From assembly GCA_012837655.1 (NCBI GenBank), contig DUQT01000142.1, positions 1 through 22,227 of the forward strand: a stretch of DNA of 22,227 nt. Direction: 5' to 3'. Every line of letters starts with the position of its first letter. Position 1 is the stretch's first letter. Of this stretch, positions 1 to 8,720 are shown one piece after another. The translations under genes and the position numbers were made by a program. Under the pieces are notes generated by a model, which saw only the letters and a list, made by a program, of their open reading frames with translations, had not been told where the DNA came from and did not search any database. The stretch comes from Actinomyces sp. (GTDB taxonomy: Bacteria > Actinomycetota > Actinomycetes > Actinomycetales > Actinomycetaceae).

Positions 1-571
1 CGGACTTGAAGTAGTAGCTGAGGCCGGCACAGTTGAAGACGCTATTCGTCGTGCCGAGTTGGTAGTGCCCGATGTGATGCTTGTAGACCTACAACTTCCA
101 GACGGTACCGGCATCGACATTATGCAGCGAATCAAGGAAACGAAACCGGAGATCCGCTCAGTCGTATTGACATCTTTCGATGATGATTCCGCACTGGCGG
201 AAGCCCTTGAGGCCGGTGCGGTTGCCTACATCCTAAAGACTGTGCGCGGCGCGGAGATCACTGACGTAATCCATGCAGTGGCTGAAGGTAGGGTCCTTCT
301 TGACGAACGCACTGTTACGCGGCGCCGCGCAGACCACGGGGATCCCACCGCTGACCTAACACCTGCTGAACGCAAGGTCTTGAACCTAATTGGCGATGGC
401 CTTTCCAACCGTGAAATCGGCGACAAACTTGGTGTAGCGGAAAAGACCGTGAAGAACCACATCACGGCTCTGCTTGCCAAAATGGGACTCAAGCGCCGCA
501 CCCAGGTAGCCGCTTGGGTGGCCGGTCAACGCGCGGCAGCATGGCGAAACCAAACGCCGCCGAAGCCGTAA
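1..571 (+). CDS. DevR/NarL-type response regulator, 5' truncated
   Basis: This is a response regulator of the NarL/LuxR (DevR/DosR-like) family. The reading frame is open from base 2, so the gene starts left of the window; about 25 residues are missing compared with DosR. The receiver keeps the phosphoacceptor Asp (codon 86-88, in VDLQLPDG), the conserved Thr (LTSFDDD) and Lys (YILKTVRG). A LuxR-type helix-turn-helix follows (from LTPAERKVL, through LSNREIGDKL and AEKTVKNH, to RRTQ). The AEKTVKN and RRTQ segments match DevR closely and include its DNA-contacting Lys and Asn positions. The gene converges on a DevS-like kinase, the likely partner. It probably controls hypoxia or redox genes, including the neighbouring cyd operon, but that target is inferred. 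Confidence 0.93.
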   Translation, partial: GLEVVAEAGTVEDAIRRAELVVPDVMLVDLQLPDGTGIDIMQRIKETKPEIRSVVLTSFDDDSALAEALEAGAVAYILKTVRGAEITDVIHAVAEGRVLLDERTVTRRRADHGDPTADLTPAERKVLNLIGDGLSNREIGDKLGVAEKTVKNHITALLAKMGLKRRTQVAAWVAGQRAAAWRNQTPPKP

Positions 572-572
572 C

Positions 573-638
573 CCAAGCCGACTGGAGCTTAACACCAAGC
601 TAACTGGAGCCTCGTACCAGGCCGACCGGCACTCGGCC
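573..638. repeat. three imperfect 22-bp tandem units
   Basis: Three consecutive 22-bp units begin at 573, 595 and 617 with ccaagccgactggagc, ccaagctaactggagc and ccaggccgaccggcac. Units 1 and 2 match at 16 of 22 positions; the third is more diverged. They lie just after the response regulator stop, in the convergent gap before the kinase gene. The 22-nt period is not a multiple of three, so they are not coding repeats in one frame. The function is unknown and the array may be decayed sequence. Confidence 0.5.
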
Positions 639-704
639 CAAAACCGCGCATCCATGTCGCACCAGCGTAGCCGAGCAACCCAACCAATCGACCCGCATCC
701 CGCG

Positions 705-2384
705 TTAGCTGACGGGCACCGTCCAAGTTAGGCGCGTGCCGTGACCGCCTTGGCCTTCGTCAAGCGTCATTGTTCCGCCGTGACGTTCAGCGCGGGTTAG
801 CATATTTCTCAATCCAGAGGTGCGCTTGCGATCCTTGGGAATACCGACACCGTCATCCTCAACGACCACAGTCACCGTCTGATGATCGCCCTCGTCATTG
901 TATTTAAGTTCGATTTGAACAGCCGTCGCCTTCGCGTGACGTGCAACGTTGGAAAGGCTTTCGCGGATCACAGCAGTTATGTCATCGGTGATGACGGGAT
1001 CCCAACGGTCAGTGATTTCCAGCAGACCCTCAAAGTCGTCTTGCCCAACCGTCGTCCCATCGATCTCTGCGATGAGGGAGGGCGCAAAACCTAGCGCATT
1101 GCGCGCAAGGGAAGTCTCTCGGCGGACGCGTTCAACAATGTTCACGTTGCTGTCAGGTTCGCGCAGGTCGTGGACAATCGCGCGAATCTGACCTACCGAT
1201 CGATCAACCGCGTCGGTAGCGGTGTCAAGTAGCTGTTTGATTTCGTCGACCCCGATCTCTTTGTCTTCAAGCTTGGCCTTAGCCGTATCAAGGTGAATAC
1301 CAGTGGCGAAAAGCTGCTGAATCACGAAGTCATGCAGGTCGCGCCCAATCCGGTCGCGTTCATCCAGGAGGGCGTTAATGTCCTCTGTATGTCTAGCTTC
1401 GGCAAGCGTGAGCGCGAACGCCGCCTGCGTTGCCAGCCCCTCCGCCAGGGGAAGGTCGCCGGGTTCAAACTCCAGGCGTTCAGGTTTTCGTAGCAGGACC
1501 AACACGCCCTCGGCGACCTTGCCGGACATCAGCGGAGCATACAGCGCGGGCCCAAACTTCTTCATCGCGGGAATGCGAACCACGGGGGCTCGCACAAACG
1601 AATCGACGATCATCCCCGCGCCCTCACGGCGCACTGCCATCGCACGCCCTTCTGGAGGAAACACGGTCCCAAGAAGTTCATCGGCCGCGTATCCTTCCGC
1701 AATTTCGCACGCCCACGTGTCACCAACAGAAGGCAGAATAATGAGGGCGGTGTCGGCATCCGCTACCTGTCGCGCTGTCTGCGCAATGAGGGCCAGGGCC
1801 TCTTCTTCCTCGGTTCCCTCCAACAGGGCGGTCGTGATGTTGTGGGTCGCTTCCATCCACCGCTCGCGGTTGTTTGCCTCTTTGTATAGGCGCGCATTTT
1901 CTACCGCGACACCGGCAGCATCGCCAAGGAAACCAACCAGCTGAACGTCACTATCAGAGAACCCACCCGGCTTGTCAGTCAGATAAAGGCGGCCGAAAAG
2001 CTGGCCGTTTACTCGAATGGGAACGCCCAAGAAGTTCTCTAACGCGACCTTTTCGCTGACCGTGTCAATGTAGAACGGATCTTTGTCCAAGTCGTTCATG
2101 ATTAGGGGGCCGATAGGAGGAATTGATCCCACCAAGTCCCTAACTACAGGTGGTGCGGCCATAGCCTGCGCGCCCTCGGAACTAAAACCGTGCTGCACAA
2201 ACATGATGGTTTCGCCCCACGCGTCAAGCACCATGATTGCTCCACACAGAGCCCCGGTAAGAGTGCACGCCTGATCGACGAATTCTTGGAGGACCTGCTC
2301 AATATCGAGCTGCTTAGTGAGCCCTAGAGCAGCCTCAAGAAGCCGCTCTGGCTCGCCCTCGGCAAAGTCCTCAAAGTTCATCAT
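705..2384 (-). CDS. DevS/DosT-like sensor histidine kinase with two GAF domains
   Basis: This 559-residue protein has a DevS/DosT layout: GAF-A (about 25-167, with LGVPIRVNG and GRLYLTDK), GAF-B (about 190-330), a HisKA_3 dimerisation domain with phospho-acceptor His351 (GRDLHDFVIQQLFATG), and an ATPase domain with N-box ESLSNVARHA, G-box DDGVGI and ending GTRLTWTVPVS. No membrane segment is seen, so it should be cytosolic. It starts 9 nt after the cydC stop, and that stop contributes to an AGGA ribosome site, so it is very likely translated from the cyd transcript. Counting back 22 residues from Tyr134 (Tyr171 of DevS) gives Lys112 where DevS has its haem-ligand His149. It is therefore unlikely to bind haem in the DevS manner. 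Cys40 and Cys47 lie in GAF-A. The signal is unknown. Confidence 0.93.
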   Translation of the reverse strand: MMNFEDFAEGEPERLLEAALGLTKQLDIEQVLQEFVDQACTLTGALCGAIMVLDAWGETIMFVQHGFSSEGAQAMAAPPVVRDLVGSIPPIGPLIMNDLDKDPFYIDTVSEKVALENFLGVPIRVNGQLFGRLYLTDKPGGFSDSDVQLVGFLGDAAGVAVENARLYKEANNRERWMEATHNITTALLEGTEEEEALALIAQTARQVADADTALIILPSVGDTWACEIAEGYAADELLGTVFPPEGRAMAVRREGAGMIVDSFVRAPVVRIPAMKKFGPALYAPLMSGKVAEGVLVLLRKPERLEFEPGDLPLAEGLATQAAFALTLAEARHTEDINALLDERDRIGRDLHDFVIQQLFATGIHLDTAKAKLEDKEIGVDEIKQLLDTATDAVDRSVGQIRAIVHDLREPDSNVNIVERVRRETSLARNALGFAPSLIAEIDGTTVGQDDFEGLLEITDRWDPVITDDITAVIRESLSNVARHAKATAVQIELKYNDEGDHQTVTVVVEDDGVGIPKDRKRTSGLRNMLTRAERHGGTMTLDEGQGGHGTRLTWTVPVS

Positions 2385-2393
2385 GGCGATGTC

Positions 2394-4181
2394 CTACAGT
2401 TCAGCGCGCGCCTGGGCTCCCTCTCTTTGCAGAGCCCAGCGATAGTTCTGGTTACTTTCAATCAAATCACTATGCTTGCCACGCGCGGTAATAGTTGAAG
2501 GCCCGTGGTCAACGGATGACAGGACCAGAACTTCATCCGCGGTTTCAAGCGGTGTCAGGCGGTGAGTCACAACCAGCACCCCGCGGTCGTCGCTTCCGTG
2601 ATCAGGAACCCGCAAAAGGTCCCTAATTAGGCGGTCGGCGGTATTGTTGTCTACGTGCTCGCCTGGCTCATCAATAAGCAGCAGGGGAGCGGGTGCTCCA
2701 AGCGCGCGAGCAAGTAACAATCGGCGACGCTCACCACCGGACACAGTTGTTCCACCCGATCCGAGCATAGTCGAAAGCCCTTCCGGCAGATTCGAAACCC
2801 ATTCGTCCAAGCCTGCGCGGGCAAGCAGTATGCGAGCCTCGTCCTCGGAAATCGAAGGCTGTGCGGCGCGAATATTTTCAAGCACGTTAGTCGCGAAAAT
2901 ATGGGCATCTTCGGGGGTTAGGGACACTCGTTCGCCAACGTCCTTGCGTGGCGCGCCGTAAATGTCCTGGCCGTTTAGCGTGACGCGGCCGGCCTTTGGT
3001 TCGAGCATGCCGGCGAGCGTGAATAGGATCGTTGATTTTCCGATTCCGGACGGGCCGACGATTGCGACGTGGCTTCCAGGGCGCAATTCGAGGTCGATGC
3101 CCGTTGCAACTACGGGGCCGCCGGGCCAACCGACGGAAAGGTTCTCCGCGCGGAGCACGGGGCCTGTAGAGGATTGCGGAATCGGCTTGGAGTCCGGCGC
3201 TTCGTCAGTGGAGAGAATTTCGTCGATGCGCACAGCCGCGCGCGCGGAACGGATCAGCTGGGCGGCGGCGGGACCAAGTTCCGCAGTACCTTCAAAGGAA
3301 GACAAGGGGACCAGCACCAAAACTGCCAGTGCAACCGCGGACACCAGGCCCGCGTGCATTTCCGGAACACCAATCAAAATGGCGCCGATGACGGCCATAC
3401 CCATCGCGAAACTATCGGTAGCCGCTGCAATCGCGGCAGGGCGAGCCGCCTGATCCTTAACCCTGGTTAGTTCAACTTCGGTGGCGTGAATGGAATCGCG
3501 CACTTCAGAAATGCGTCCAGAAACGGCCAGCTCCGTGTAGTTGTCCACCAGCGTGAGCGTTTCAGTCGCGAGTTCTGTACGCGCCTTTTCATCAGCAAGC
3601 TCCGCTAGACGGGCGGACTTCGCCGTGAGCAGTGGCCCGATCACGCCGGATAGGAACAGCGCGGCTCCCAAAACGAGCGCCGTAGGTACAGACAGGAACG
3701 CGATACCAATGACGGTTCCCACCCCTGCAACACCGGCAACCCACGCGGGGAGGACGGACTTCACCAGCAGATCACCTAGCGCGTCCACGTCCGAGCCGGT
3801 GCGCTCCAGCAGGTCGCCGCGCTTCAGACGCGCGATCGTGTCCGTCTTGCGCGAAGCCAACTTGCGGTACACGTTCTCACGCAGGTCAGCGATCCCATTA
3901 ATAGCAACGTGGTGCGAAGCCAGCCGCTGCACGTATCGCAACACAGCCTTCGAGACACCAAAGAACCGCACGCCCACGGTCGCGATCGTCAAGAAAAGTA
4001 CTGGCGGCATCTGGGACGCGCGCGCGATCAGCCACGCTGACGTAGCACCCAACCCGATCGATGCGCCAAGCCCGAGCGCACCCAGCAAAACAGCGCCAGC
4101 AAAGTGAAGCTTATTGAGCTCCAGCAGCGGCATCAGTCGCTTCAACGCCGCCCTCTCGCGAGGAGTAACAAAGAACCTCAC
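2394..4181 (-). CDS. cydC: CydC subunit of the CydDC ABC exporter
   Basis: CydC is one half of the heterodimeric membrane ABC transporter that exports reductant (cysteine/glutathione-type thiols are reported, and haem is implicated) needed to assemble cytochrome bd. The 595-residue protein has an N-terminal six-helix membrane domain (about 25-300) and a C-terminal ATPase: Walker A GPSGIGKST (376-384), signature VSGGERRR (480-487), Walker B LLLIDEP (about 501-507) with catalytic Glu, and switch His in VVTHRL. The Q-loop position reads LTPEDAHIF, with Glu424 where Gln is usual. The start is a GTG preceded by GAGGAGG and overlaps the cydD stop by 4 nt, so the two are translationally coupled. CydC is assigned from gene order and from the closer CydC-like DAHIF segment. 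Confidence 0.93.
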   Translation of the reverse strand: MRFFVTPRERAALKRLMPLLELNKLHFAGAVLLGALGLGASIGLGATSAWLIARASQMPPVLFLTIATVGVRFFGVSKAVLRYVQRLASHHVAINGIADLRENVYRKLASRKTDTIARLKRGDLLERTGSDVDALGDLLVKSVLPAWVAGVAGVGTVIGIAFLSVPTALVLGAALFLSGVIGPLLTAKSARLAELADEKARTELATETLTLVDNYTELAVSGRISEVRDSIHATEVELTRVKDQAARPAAIAAATDSFAMGMAVIGAILIGVPEMHAGLVSAVALAVLVLVPLSSFEGTAELGPAAAQLIRSARAAVRIDEILSTDEAPDSKPIPQSSTGPVLRAENLSVGWPGGPVVATGIDLELRPGSHVAIVGPSGIGKSTILFTLAGMLEPKAGRVTLNGQDIYGAPRKDVGERVSLTPEDAHIFATNVLENIRAAQPSISEDEARILLARAGLDEWVSNLPEGLSTMLGSGGTTVSGGERRRLLLARALGAPAPLLLIDEPGEHVDNNTADRLIRDLLRVPDHGSDDRGVLVVTHRLTPLETADEVLVLSSVDHGPSTITARGKHSDLIESNQNYRWALQREGAQARAEL

Positions 4182-5923
4182 AGTGCCTCCTCATCCAGTA
4201 GCTTCGGTTGGTTCACCAGCGCGAATTCCTCAATCGTCGTTTCCGCCAGTTCGGGGAATTCTTCGATTTCCGAGGCCGTTGCGGCCATGGTTTCCACATC
4301 GATAATGTTGTCGGCTGCCTCTACGACTGCGTGTCGGTGAGCGATCACAATCACCGTGCGGCCCATGTCCCGAAGTCTCTGCATGGTCTCGATGACCTGC
4401 TCCTCATTCATTGCGTCGAGGTGAGCGGTGGGCTCATCCAAAATGACCCACGGCGTGTCCTTCAACAATGCCTTTGTGAGTGCCAGGCGCTGGCGTTGCC
4501 CAACTGACAGGCCGATTCCACCCTGGCCAATCATGGTGTCCCACCCGTTGGCAAGGTTGTCCACAACCTCTTGGAACCCGGTCGCCATAGCGGCTTCAGC
4601 AAGCCGGGTTTCGGAAACGTCTTGGCCTTCCAAAACGTTTTCGCGAACACTTCCCGGCAAGATAGCGGGCGATTGCGGTACCCACGTGTGTTGCTCCCAC
4701 CAGGAGCTCAAGTCAATCTCACTGAGATCCACAGCCTCGTCCTCGCCAATCAAAATACGACCACGGGTGGGGCGAAGGAGCCCCAGAAGGACCATGACGG
4801 TTGTGGTCTTTCCTGACCCGGACGGGCCGACGAGGGCCGTGATTTGGCCGCGCGGAATCTCGGCGGTGAGGTTCGCGGGCGCCCACGACCCACGTGCCGC
4901 AACCGACAAGTTGTCAATGCGGACGGTTTGTTCGGATAGGTCAGGGGAGGGGAGTTCGCCCTCGGATGGGATGGGTTCCTCGAGGATTTCGAACGCCGCC
5001 TGCGCTGCGGCTACACCGTTTGCGGACGCGTGGAACTGCTTGCCGACTTCGCGTAGCGGCAGGTAGACCTCCGGGGCCAGCATGATGACAATCAGCCCCG
5101 CGTACAGGCCAATGTTGCCGTGCACCAGGCGCATGCCGACCTCCACGGCGACCAGCGCGACGGACAGCGTCGCGATGAACTCCAGGATCGCGCCCGAAAG
5201 GAACGCAACGCGCAGAGTCTGCATGGTTGTGGAGGCGTGCATCTTGCCGAGCTTGTGTATGTGCTTCGTTGGCGCGCCCTCTCGGCCAAGCGCCTTCAAA
5301 GTCGGCAGACCCGCAATCAGGTCCAGCAGCTGGCTGCCGATCTTCTCCATTGTTTTCAGCTTCTGCGACGAATATTCAGCCGTCAGCTTGCCTACCAAAA
5401 TCATGAAAATGGGAATCAGCGGAATCGTGAATACCGCGATGATGGCCGACAGGAAATCGTAGTAGAGCATAACCGCCAGAGTTATCGGCGTAACCGTCAC
5501 GACCATCAGCAGCTGTGGCAGGTACGAAACGAAGTAGGGCCCCAAATCATCGAGCCCCCTGGTCACCAGCGTTACCGTGTCCGTACCTTTGCGTGCTAGC
5601 CAACGTGGGCCCAGTTTTGTTGCATGGTCGAGGACGTGGCTGCGTAACTCGATAATTGCATCGTTCGCCGCCCGGTGAGCCCGGGATTGGAGCAGGTACG
5701 TGAGCGCTACTCGAATGACGACGATGACGGCGAGCGCTATAACCCAGGGGATCGAATCGGCTAGTTGCTGGCCTTCACTAATAACCGGGGAAACGGCGGA
5801 AGATATTGAGATCGCCTGCGCAAGGACCAGCACGGCTGACAGCGTTCCAACAATCGTGATGAACACGATGTAACGCTTCGCTGCCTGAGCATATTTAAGG
5901 AGTCGACTATCCAGTGGTTTCAC
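4178..5923 (-). CDS. cydD: CydD subunit of the CydDC ABC exporter
   Basis: CydD is the partner half-transporter of CydC and is required for mature cytochrome bd. The 581-residue protein has a membrane domain with about six helices (residues 15-300) and an ATPase with Walker A GPSGSGKTT (366-374), Q-loop Gln417, signature LSVGQ (472-476), Walker B VILDEP and switch His in VIAHRH. A Glu-rich tail of about 40 residues follows. The start is GTG at 5923; an in-frame TAG lies 15 nt upstream and no clear ribosome site precedes it, which fits a leaderless or near-leaderless message. A strong terminator separates it from cydB, so expression may come from readthrough plus a local promoter. Confidence 0.93.
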   Translation of the reverse strand: MKPLDSRLLKYAQAAKRYIVFITIVGTLSAVLVLAQAISISSAVSPVISEGQQLADSIPWVIALAVIVVIRVALTYLLQSRAHRAANDAIIELRSHVLDHATKLGPRWLARKGTDTVTLVTRGLDDLGPYFVSYLPQLLMVVTVTPITLAVMLYYDFLSAIIAVFTIPLIPIFMILVGKLTAEYSSQKLKTMEKIGSQLLDLIAGLPTLKALGREGAPTKHIHKLGKMHASTTMQTLRVAFLSGAILEFIATLSVALVAVEVGMRLVHGNIGLYAGLIVIMLAPEVYLPLREVGKQFHASANGVAAAQAAFEILEEPIPSEGELPSPDLSEQTVRIDNLSVAARGSWAPANLTAEIPRGQITALVGPSGSGKTTTVMVLLGLLRPTRGRILIGEDEAVDLSEIDLSSWWEQHTWVPQSPAILPGSVRENVLEGQDVSETRLAEAAMATGFQEVVDNLANGWDTMIGQGGIGLSVGQRQRLALTKALLKDTPWVILDEPTAHLDAMNEEQVIETMQRLRDMGRTVIVIAHRHAVVEAADNIIDVETMAATASEIEEFPELAETTIEEFALVNQPKLLDEEAL

Positions 5924-5925
5924 AA

Positions 5926-5958
5926 AGAGCCCATTCTACGTACAACTGAATCCGTCAA
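5926..5958 (-). promoter_or_regulatory. possible local promoter of cydD, near-leaderless
   Basis: On the minus strand TTGACG (5958-5953) and TAGAAT (5938-5933) flank a 14-nt spacer, which is short for a housekeeping promoter. The TAGAAT element matches five of six -10 positions. A start about 7 nt beyond it falls near 5926, three bases before the cydD GTG. With no ribosome site there, a leaderless mRNA is plausible. This is a motif reading only. Confidence 0.35.
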
Positions 5959-5974
5959 GAACATTAACCAATCA

Positions 5975-6019
5975 TAGAATAGAACTGTGGGGCCAACCTT
6001 TCCTGGTTGGCCCCACAGT
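5975..6019 (-). terminator. intrinsic terminator/attenuator between cydB and cydD
   Basis: There is a perfect 15-bp inverted repeat, actgtggggccaacc (5984-5998) and its complement (6005-6019), with a 6-nt loop. On the minus strand the stem is followed by TCTATTCTATGATT, which is T-rich but not a pure T run. It begins 17 nt past the cydB stop. It should end many cydAB transcripts and let a fraction continue into cydDC and the kinase gene. Confidence 0.8.
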
Positions 6020-6035
6020 CAGTGAACGGCGTGAG

Positions 6036-7160
6036 TTAGCCGCGTAGGAAGTTTGCTCCTACACGAATCTGCTTCGTAAGCAGACCCTGATTTTCAGCAA
6101 CGTCCTCAGGTGAGATGCGGCGACGGAATACCCAGTAGGAGTATGCCGTGTAAGCCAACACGATCGGGACCATCACGATGGCGACCGTCAGCATGACAAC
6201 CAGCGTCGAGTGTGACGAGGAAGCCTGAGCGATCGTTAGTGAGTATTCCGGATCGATGCTCGACTTCATCACGTTCGGTGCCATTGCGGTGAAGATGAAT
6301 GCAACTGCACCAGCAATACCAACGGATGAAGCGAAGAACGAAGCCAGCGACTTGTTCAAAGCCTTCTGTGACCATGCTGCCGAAGCAATCAGTGCAACTG
6401 CAGCGACAACTAGCGGTAGCCATGCCCAAGCCGAGGTTGCGTAGGCGAGCACTGCCCAGATTGCCCAAACGGCAGTTACGACAGCAGCCGCAATCGACAG
6501 CTTGGATGAAAGCTTCTCAGCGCGTAGGTGTACATCGCCCTTGGTCTTAATCGACAGGAACTGTGCGCCCTGTGATAGGGAGAGCAAGAGGACTGCTACA
6601 CCACCCAGGAGGGTGAACACGGTGAGTAGCGAGAAGAAACCACCAGTTAGGTTGTGGACCGAGTGGGCCAAAACATCTTCGGTGATTGGGGTCGGAACCG
6701 CCTCGAGGGTGATCGGGTCAACGACCTCAATCTTCATACCCTGAACGAGGTTTGCGAATGCAACACCGAACAGTAGTGGCACACCGAAGCCTGCCGCGGT
6801 ATGAAGCGCGTCCCAGCTGCTCCTCCACTTAACAGTGTCAATAGTCTTGCGCCACTCGATAGCTGCAATACGCAGAATCAGGAGCACAAGGATGACGAAC
6901 AGTGCTAGGTACATACCGGAGAACATGGTTGCGTACCATTCTGGGAACGCGGCGAAGGTTGCACCACCAGCGGTGAGTAGCCACACTTCGTTTCCGTCCC
7001 AGTGCGGGCCAATCGTCTTAACGGCCTGCGAGCGTTCTTCATCACTCTTAGCGACGAAGGGCAGTAGTGCTCCAACACCAAGGTCGAAGCCTTCCAGGAT
7101 CAAGTAACCGGTCCAGAGGACAGCGATCAGAATGAACCAAACGATACTGAGCCAATCCAT
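6036..7160 (-). CDS. cydB: cytochrome bd quinol oxidase subunit II
   Basis: CydB is the second membrane subunit of cytochrome bd, which oxidises quinol and reduces oxygen to water at low oxygen tension. The 374-residue protein has the family hallmarks: an N-terminal helix ending GYLILEGFDLGVG, the segment GPHWDGNEVWLLTAGGATFAA, and about eight hydrophobic helices. Length is normal. It starts at ATG 18 nt after cydA, with GGAAGG upstream as ribosome site. A strong terminator hairpin follows at once. Confidence 0.97.
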   Translation of the reverse strand: MDWLSIVWFILIAVLWTGYLILEGFDLGVGALLPFVAKSDEERSQAVKTIGPHWDGNEVWLLTAGGATFAAFPEWYATMFSGMYLALFVILVLLILRIAAIEWRKTIDTVKWRSSWDALHTAAGFGVPLLFGVAFANLVQGMKIEVVDPITLEAVPTPITEDVLAHSVHNLTGGFFSLLTVFTLLGGVAVLLLSLSQGAQFLSIKTKGDVHLRAEKLSSKLSIAAAVVTAVWAIWAVLAYATSAWAWLPLVVAAVALIASAAWSQKALNKSLASFFASSVGIAGAVAFIFTAMAPNVMKSSIDPEYSLTIAQASSSHSTLVVMLTVAIVMVPIVLAYTAYSYWVFRRRISPEDVAENQGLLTKQIRVGANFLRG

Positions 7161-7178
7161 TGTTTATCTCAACCTTCC

Positions 7179-8720
7179 TCAGTATCCGAACGACAAGTGA
7201 GTGTCGGGATGTACGTCTTCACGGTCATCGTAAGGAATGTGCATGCCCTCACGTGCCCAGCGGCGTAGCAGCAGGAACCAGATGATACCGAGCACGCCGT
7301 AAAGGATGGTGAATAGAAGCATGGTGAACAGAACCTGACCGCTTGGGACCGTACCCGAAGCTGCGTACTCAGTTAGCTGAAGCACGCCACCGACAGGGTC
7401 ACCGTTCATGGCGCCTGCAATGTTCGGGTAGACAACCCACGGCTGACGACCAATTTCGGTGAAGATCCAGCCTGCAGATGCGCCAATGAAAGGCCACGGA
7501 AGCGAGAACAGCGCGAATCGGCTGATCCACTTCGATGTGGGGAGCTCATCCTTGCGCATCCAGAACAGAATCCCGATGCCCAGAAGGATTGAGATCAGAC
7601 CCAGCGACACCATGACTCTGAATGAGTAGAAGACAGGCATCGACGGCGGACGGAAGTCGTACTGAGCGGCGTCACCGTATCGGGAGGTGAAGGACTCGTT
7701 CTCGTTCAGCATCTCCACCATGCGGTCCTGAATATCGCGAACACCTTCAACTTCAGCAGTGAAGGAGTTGTGCGACAGGAACGAGGCCAGGCCTGGAACC
7801 GTGATGAAGCGGGTCATATCACCGGAATCATCAAGCGGGCATTCGCCAAAGCCTGCAACGGTGAACTGAGCGCCTTCGGTATCCATACAGATACCTTCTG
7901 CAACTGCCATCTTCATGGGCTGCAGGTTCACCATTTCGACGCCCTGGAAGTGGCCGGTGGCAACGGTTCCGAGACCAGAAATGATCAGAGCCCAAGCACC
8001 GAACTTAGCGATTGGCTTCCAAACCTCACGGGCCTCACGTTCACCAGCTTCACCAGCGTTCGCTGCGCGAACGACCCACCAGGTCGCAATGCCTGCGACG
8101 AAAGTGCCCGCCACGAACAAGGAGGTGAAGAACACGTGCGAGAATCCGAGGAACAGAACGGGGTTCGTGATTACCTTCAGGAATCCGCCGGCGCCGTCAA
8201 GCTCAGCTCGACCAGTTTCTGGGTTGAAGAAAGCTCCCACCGGGTGCTGCATCCAGGAGTTAGCAGCCAGAATCCAAATGGCTGAGAGCGTAGAGCCGAT
8301 CGCAACGAGCCAGATCGAAACCAGGTGCAGAGTCTTAGAAATTCGGCCCCAGCCGAAGATCCAAATACCTAGGAACGTCGACTCCAGGAAGAAGGCTAGA
8401 AGTGCCTCGACTGCGAGCGGTGCGCCGAAGATGTCACCGACGTAGCGGGAGTATTCAGACCAGTTCATACCGAACTGGAACTCCTGCACGATACCGGTTG
8501 CGACACCGAGCGCGAAGTTAATTAGGAACAGCTTTCCGAAGAAACGTGTTGCCTGGAGCCAGACCTCCTGACCATTGCGGTGCCACTTGGTTTGCATAAT
8601 TGCAACAAGTAGACCCAATCCAATGGTCAGCGGGACCTGGATGAAGTGGTAGACGGTAGTAATACCGAACTGCCACCGCGCCAGTAACACTGCATCGAGT
8701 GCTGCTGGGAGGACGGTCAT
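7179..8720 (-). CDS. cydA: cytochrome bd quinol oxidase subunit I
   Basis: CydA carries the haems (b558, b595, d) and the quinol site of cytochrome bd. Recognisable segments are LARWQFGITTVYHF (haem His region), FSHVFFTSLFVAG (b558 His), QPMKMAVAEG (quinol-site Lys/Glu) and GWIFTEIGRQPWVVYP. The Q-loop is short, as usual in actinobacteria. I start at ATG 8720 (513 residues, MTVLPAALDAVLLARWQFG) because it has a GGAAAGG ribosome site and the family N-terminus; an in-frame TTG at 8771 would add 17 residues without family support. It is first in the cydA-cydB-cydD-cydC-kinase operon, and its upstream region is rich in dyads. Confidence 0.97.
   Translation of the reverse strand: MTVLPAALDAVLLARWQFGITTVYHFIQVPLTIGLGLLVAIMQTKWHRNGQEVWLQATRFFGKLFLINFALGVATGIVQEFQFGMNWSEYSRYVGDIFGAPLAVEALLAFFLESTFLGIWIFGWGRISKTLHLVSIWLVAIGSTLSAIWILAANSWMQHPVGAFFNPETGRAELDGAGGFLKVITNPVLFLGFSHVFFTSLFVAGTFVAGIATWWVVRAANAGEAGEREAREVWKPIAKFGAWALIISGLGTVATGHFQGVEMVNLQPMKMAVAEGICMDTEGAQFTVAGFGECPLDDSGDMTRFITVPGLASFLSHNSFTAEVEGVRDIQDRMVEMLNENESFTSRYGDAAQYDFRPPSMPVFYSFRVMVSLGLISILLGIGILFWMRKDELPTSKWISRFALFSLPWPFIGASAGWIFTEIGRQPWVVYPNIAGAMNGDPVGGVLQLTEYAASGTVPSGQVLFTMLLFTILYGVLGIIWFLLLRRWAREGMHIPYDDREDVHPDTHLSFGY

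Noticed and set aside
3541..5462. Long open frames antisense to cydC and cydD
   Set aside because: They are shadows of the GC-biased codon pattern in the real genes, with low-complexity Ser/Arg/Pro-rich translations and no ribosome sites.
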